Below, piece by piece: positions 23,455-25,301 of a DNA stretch of 25,301 nt. How positions within the stretch are numbered: the stretch's first letter is position 1; every line of letters starts with the position of its first letter. The notes beneath the pieces were generated by a model. That model saw nothing but the letters and a program-made list of their open reading frames with translations, was not told where the DNA came from and did no database searches. Both the position numbers and the translations under genes were made by a program. Location of the stretch: the NCBI GenBank assembly GCA_035942915.1, contig DASZCR010000141.1:1-25301 (forward strand), written 5' to 3'. The stretch is from DASZCR01 sp035942915. Its GTDB lineage: Bacteria > Acidobacteriota > Blastocatellia > Pyrinomonadales > Pyrinomonadaceae.

Positions 23455-25071
23455 ATGCCACGCATACCTCATGGAGCAACCATCCCGCTGAACAAATTCC
23501 GAGAGGCGCGCGAAGACACTGCCCGCAGGAGTGCCGACGCCCCGCTAGCCTTCGTCACGACGCAGCCGGTTGACCTTCAGGATTTCGATTTCATGTTTCC
23601 GAAGTTGCAGAACAACGCGGCCAGTCTCCTCCCTGAATCGCGCGAGACACGCGATAACCTCGTCCGACTCGGCCGCACGATGCGCGAGACGGTCAGCGAC
23701 GACCCGGCCGGAGACTCCAACATCCCGGCGCTCTTCACCTACTTCGGCCAGTTCATCGACCACGACATCACACTCGAAACCGTCTCCGCCGAACTTGGTC
23801 AACTCCTCGACCCAGACCTCACGCCCCTCACGCTCGAAGAGATTCGAGAGAAGATTCGCAACGCGCGCACCGCGACCTTAGACCTCGACAGCGTCTATGG
23901 TCTGCCCGCGCCCCGCTCCGGCGAGAAGATGGTTCTGGGGCAGGTCACGCCGCTGAACGGTGCACAGAAGCCTCTGCTGCGCCCGCCGAGCAAGGATGAC
24001 GACAGCGACCTCCCGCGTGAGCCGCGCAGCGAGGACATCACGCACGACCGCGCCGCCCTCATCGGCGACCCACGCAACGACGAGAACACCATCGTCGCGC
24101 AACTGCACCTCGCCTTCCTGCGCGCCCACAACGCACTCGTCAAGCAGGGAAACTCTTTCGACCAGGCGAGGAGGCTGCTGCGCCAGCACTACCAGCACAT
24201 CGTCATCCACCAATTCCTCAAGCAGGTGGCCGATAAGAGGGTCGTGAACGACATTCTCAAGAACGGCAACCGCTTTTACGACGCGATGACCGAGCCGTTT
24301 TTTATGCCGCTGGAGTTTGCCGTCGCGGGCTACCGCTTCGGCCACAGCATGGTGCGCGGAGCCTACGACTTCAACCTCAACTTCAACACGAGCGGCGAGC
24401 AGGGCACCCGACCGGCGACGCTCGGCTTCCTTTTCGTCTTCACCGCACTGAGCGGGCAACTGGGGTTCGGAGAAGGCACCGATACATTGCCCGACAACTG
24501 GATAATCGAATGGGAGAACTTCGTCGGCGAGGGCACGCGCGCACAGAACGCACGCCGCTTAGACCCGAAACTCGTCGAGCCACTCTTCCAACTGCAAGAC
24601 TTGGAAGGGAACGTCGTGCCCGGCGACGGCGCACGGCTGGCCGTGCGCAACCTGCTGCGCGGCTACCTGCTGCGTATGCCGACCGGGCAGGCTGTCGCCC
24701 GCGCCATCGGCGAGACGCCGCTCACCCCGGCCGAAATCCTTGAGGTCGCAGAGACGATTCAGCCGCCTGAAGGTGAAGAGTCGCAAGCGACCGTGCTGCG
24801 TGAGGCAGGCTTCCTGCGGCGCACGCCCCTCTGGTACTACATCTTGGCCGAGGCGTCGGCACGCGCCAGAGGCAACCACCTTGGGCCGGTCGGCAGCACC
24901 ATCATCGCGGAAGTCCTGATAGGACTGGTGCGGCGCAGCGAAGATTCAATCCTGCGTGTCAAAGGTAAGTGGAAGCCGAGCCTGCCTTCTGCCAAGCCGA
25001 ACGAGTTTACGCTTGCAGACCTGTTGAGACTCGCCGGAGTGCTGCAAGGCGGAAAGAGACGCGCTAAGTAA
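23455..25071 (+). CDS. Animal-type heme peroxidase (peroxidase-cyclooxygenase superfamily)
   Basis: 538 residues from ATG 23455, with AGGAGA eight bases upstream; the frame is open 21 codons further up but without such a site. Visible in order: ALFTYFGQFIDHDITLE with distal His103 and the preceding Asp102, LDLDSVYG, IGDPRNDENTIVAQLHLAFLRAHN with catalytic Arg207 and Glu210, HIVIHQFLKQV, and FAVAGYRFGHSMVRGAYDFN with proximal His297. These match myeloperoxidase Asp94, His95, Arg239, Glu242 and His336, so both residues that form ester links to heme are present. Such enzymes oxidise halides, phenols or lipids with peroxide. There is no signal peptide, unlike the animal forms, so it acts inside or leaves by a non-Sec route. 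It stands alone with its own promoter. Confidence 0.93.
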   Translation: MPRIPHGATIPLNKFREAREDTARRSADAPLAFVTTQPVDLQDFDFMFPKLQNNAASLLPESRETRDNLVRLGRTMRETVSDDPAGDSNIPALFTYFGQFIDHDITLETVSAELGQLLDPDLTPLTLEEIREKIRNARTATLDLDSVYGLPAPRSGEKMVLGQVTPLNGAQKPLLRPPSKDDDSDLPREPRSEDITHDRAALIGDPRNDENTIVAQLHLAFLRAHNALVKQGNSFDQARRLLRQHYQHIVIHQFLKQVADKRVVNDILKNGNRFYDAMTEPFFMPLEFAVAGYRFGHSMVRGAYDFNLNFNTSGEQGTRPATLGFLFVFTALSGQLGFGEGTDTLPDNWIIEWENFVGEGTRAQNARRLDPKLVEPLFQLQDLEGNVVPGDGARLAVRNLLRGYLLRMPTGQAVARAIGETPLTPAEILEVAETIQPPEGEESQATVLREAGFLRRTPLWYYILAEASARARGNHLGPVGSTIIAEVLIGLVRRSEDSILRVKGKWKPSLPSAKPNEFTLADLLRLAGVLQGGKRRAK

Positions 25072-25180
25072 GTCCCGCCTCGTCTCTGTGACCGGACGCT
25101 TCTAACAGACGTGCCCTTCAATGGTTGGGCGTCGGCTTTCTGGTGCTCGGTTTCGTGGTCCTGATAATCGGCTTGGCGTC

Positions 25181-25290
25181 AGCGCCCTGACGCCCCGCAT
25201 CACCCTCCGCGCAGGCAGCAGCGAGACGGCCAAGTTCCCGATGACATTCTCGCTGAATCGCGGTCGGGTGATGCGGGGCATCAGGGCGCT
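25181..25290. repeat. Long imperfect hairpin: 25-bp arms with one mismatch
   Basis: AGCGCCCTGACGCCCCGCAT (start of the arm 25181-25205) is the reverse complement of 25266-25290 with one mismatch in 25. Inside it, CCGCG (25207-25211) pairs with CGCGG (25259-25263) and CAGCGAGA (25219-25226) with TCTCGCTG (25248-25255), leaving a 21-base loop. Almost the whole 110 bases can fold into one hairpin. It lies 110 bases after the peroxidase stop. It could be a MITE-like element, a structured RNA, or the edge of a repeat continuing past the window. Confidence 0.75.
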
Positions 25291-25301
25291 CCGTCTAACA
25301 G

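Noticed and set aside
23878..24459. 193-codon minus-strand open frame within the peroxidase
   Set aside because: Antisense of strongly conserved peroxidase motifs; Val/Glu/Arg-rich composition typical of reverse reading in GC-rich genes.
25092..25190. Short frame encoding LGVGFLVLGFVVLIIGLASAP, like a membrane helix
   Set aside because: Only about 32 codons between stops, no ATG and no ribosome site, and its end lies in the hairpin arm.
25101..25301. Two copies of TCTAACAG (25101-25108 and 25294-25301) with GTTGGGC nearby, like integron attC cores
   Set aside because: Spacing and symmetry do not match attC: the GTTGGGC lies too close to the first copy, no matching core is seen at the second, and the window ends there. 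No integrase in view.
1..25301. tRNA, rRNA, CRISPR array, transposase or phage genes
   Set aside because: None recognised on either strand; the only long repeats are in the RHS stalk and the end hairpin.

Overview
The window is bacterial chromosomal DNA, GC-rich by eye, with many short gene sets and intergenic gaps of 100 to 500 bases. The mix (a DUF1343/NamZ muramidase, a very large RHS protein with fibronectin-like repeats, GH15, DinB, DUF4386, several small exported proteins and an animal-type heme peroxidase) resembles a soil Acidobacteriota genome, possibly Blastocatellia. That placement is inference only; there is no rRNA or other phylogenetic marker here.

Left part (1-7750). A GNAT acetyltransferase is cut by the window edge. 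It is followed by an MpaB/DUF2236 protein and a divergent pair: a PIG-V-type membrane mannosyltransferase and a DPM1/GtrB-type GT2. The pair looks like the maker and user of a polyprenyl-phosphate sugar. Just past the GT2 lies a frameshifted remnant of an asparagine synthase amidotransferase domain, suggesting a decayed polysaccharide locus. Then come a DUF4386 membrane protein, an exported protein and NamZ.

Centre (7751-14237). A sigma70-like promoter precedes a 1665-residue secreted RHS/YD-repeat protein with four fibronectin-III-like modules and a small four-cysteine C-terminal tip. A TPR protein follows at once and could be its immunity or chaperone partner. Next is a rearrangement scar: the C-terminal half of an HdeD/DUF308 gene (minus strand) abuts the last 65 codons of groEL (plus strand), both lacking their 5' parts. 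groEL still has its stop codon and a terminator-like hairpin.

Right-centre (14495-19016). A plus-strand set holds an antibiotic-biosynthesis-monooxygenase-like protein, a stand-alone B12-binding protein with the W-x9-EH signature of CarH-type photoreceptors, a histidine kinase and a GH15 glucoamylase/trehalase. The B12 protein and kinase are the best candidate for an undescribed system: a possible cobalamin-based light or cofactor sensor signalling through a kinase rather than by binding DNA.

Right part (19040-25301). A small exported protein and a MarR regulator diverge from a palindromic operator-like site. A leftward gene set (exported FG-GAP-like protein, DinB, queuosine-precursor transporter, Mug uracil/thymine glycosylase) ends at two strong hairpins. 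A cytoplasmic animal-type heme peroxidase with all key heme-site residues follows, with a good promoter and a long leader. The window ends in a 110-base near-perfect hairpin of unknown nature.
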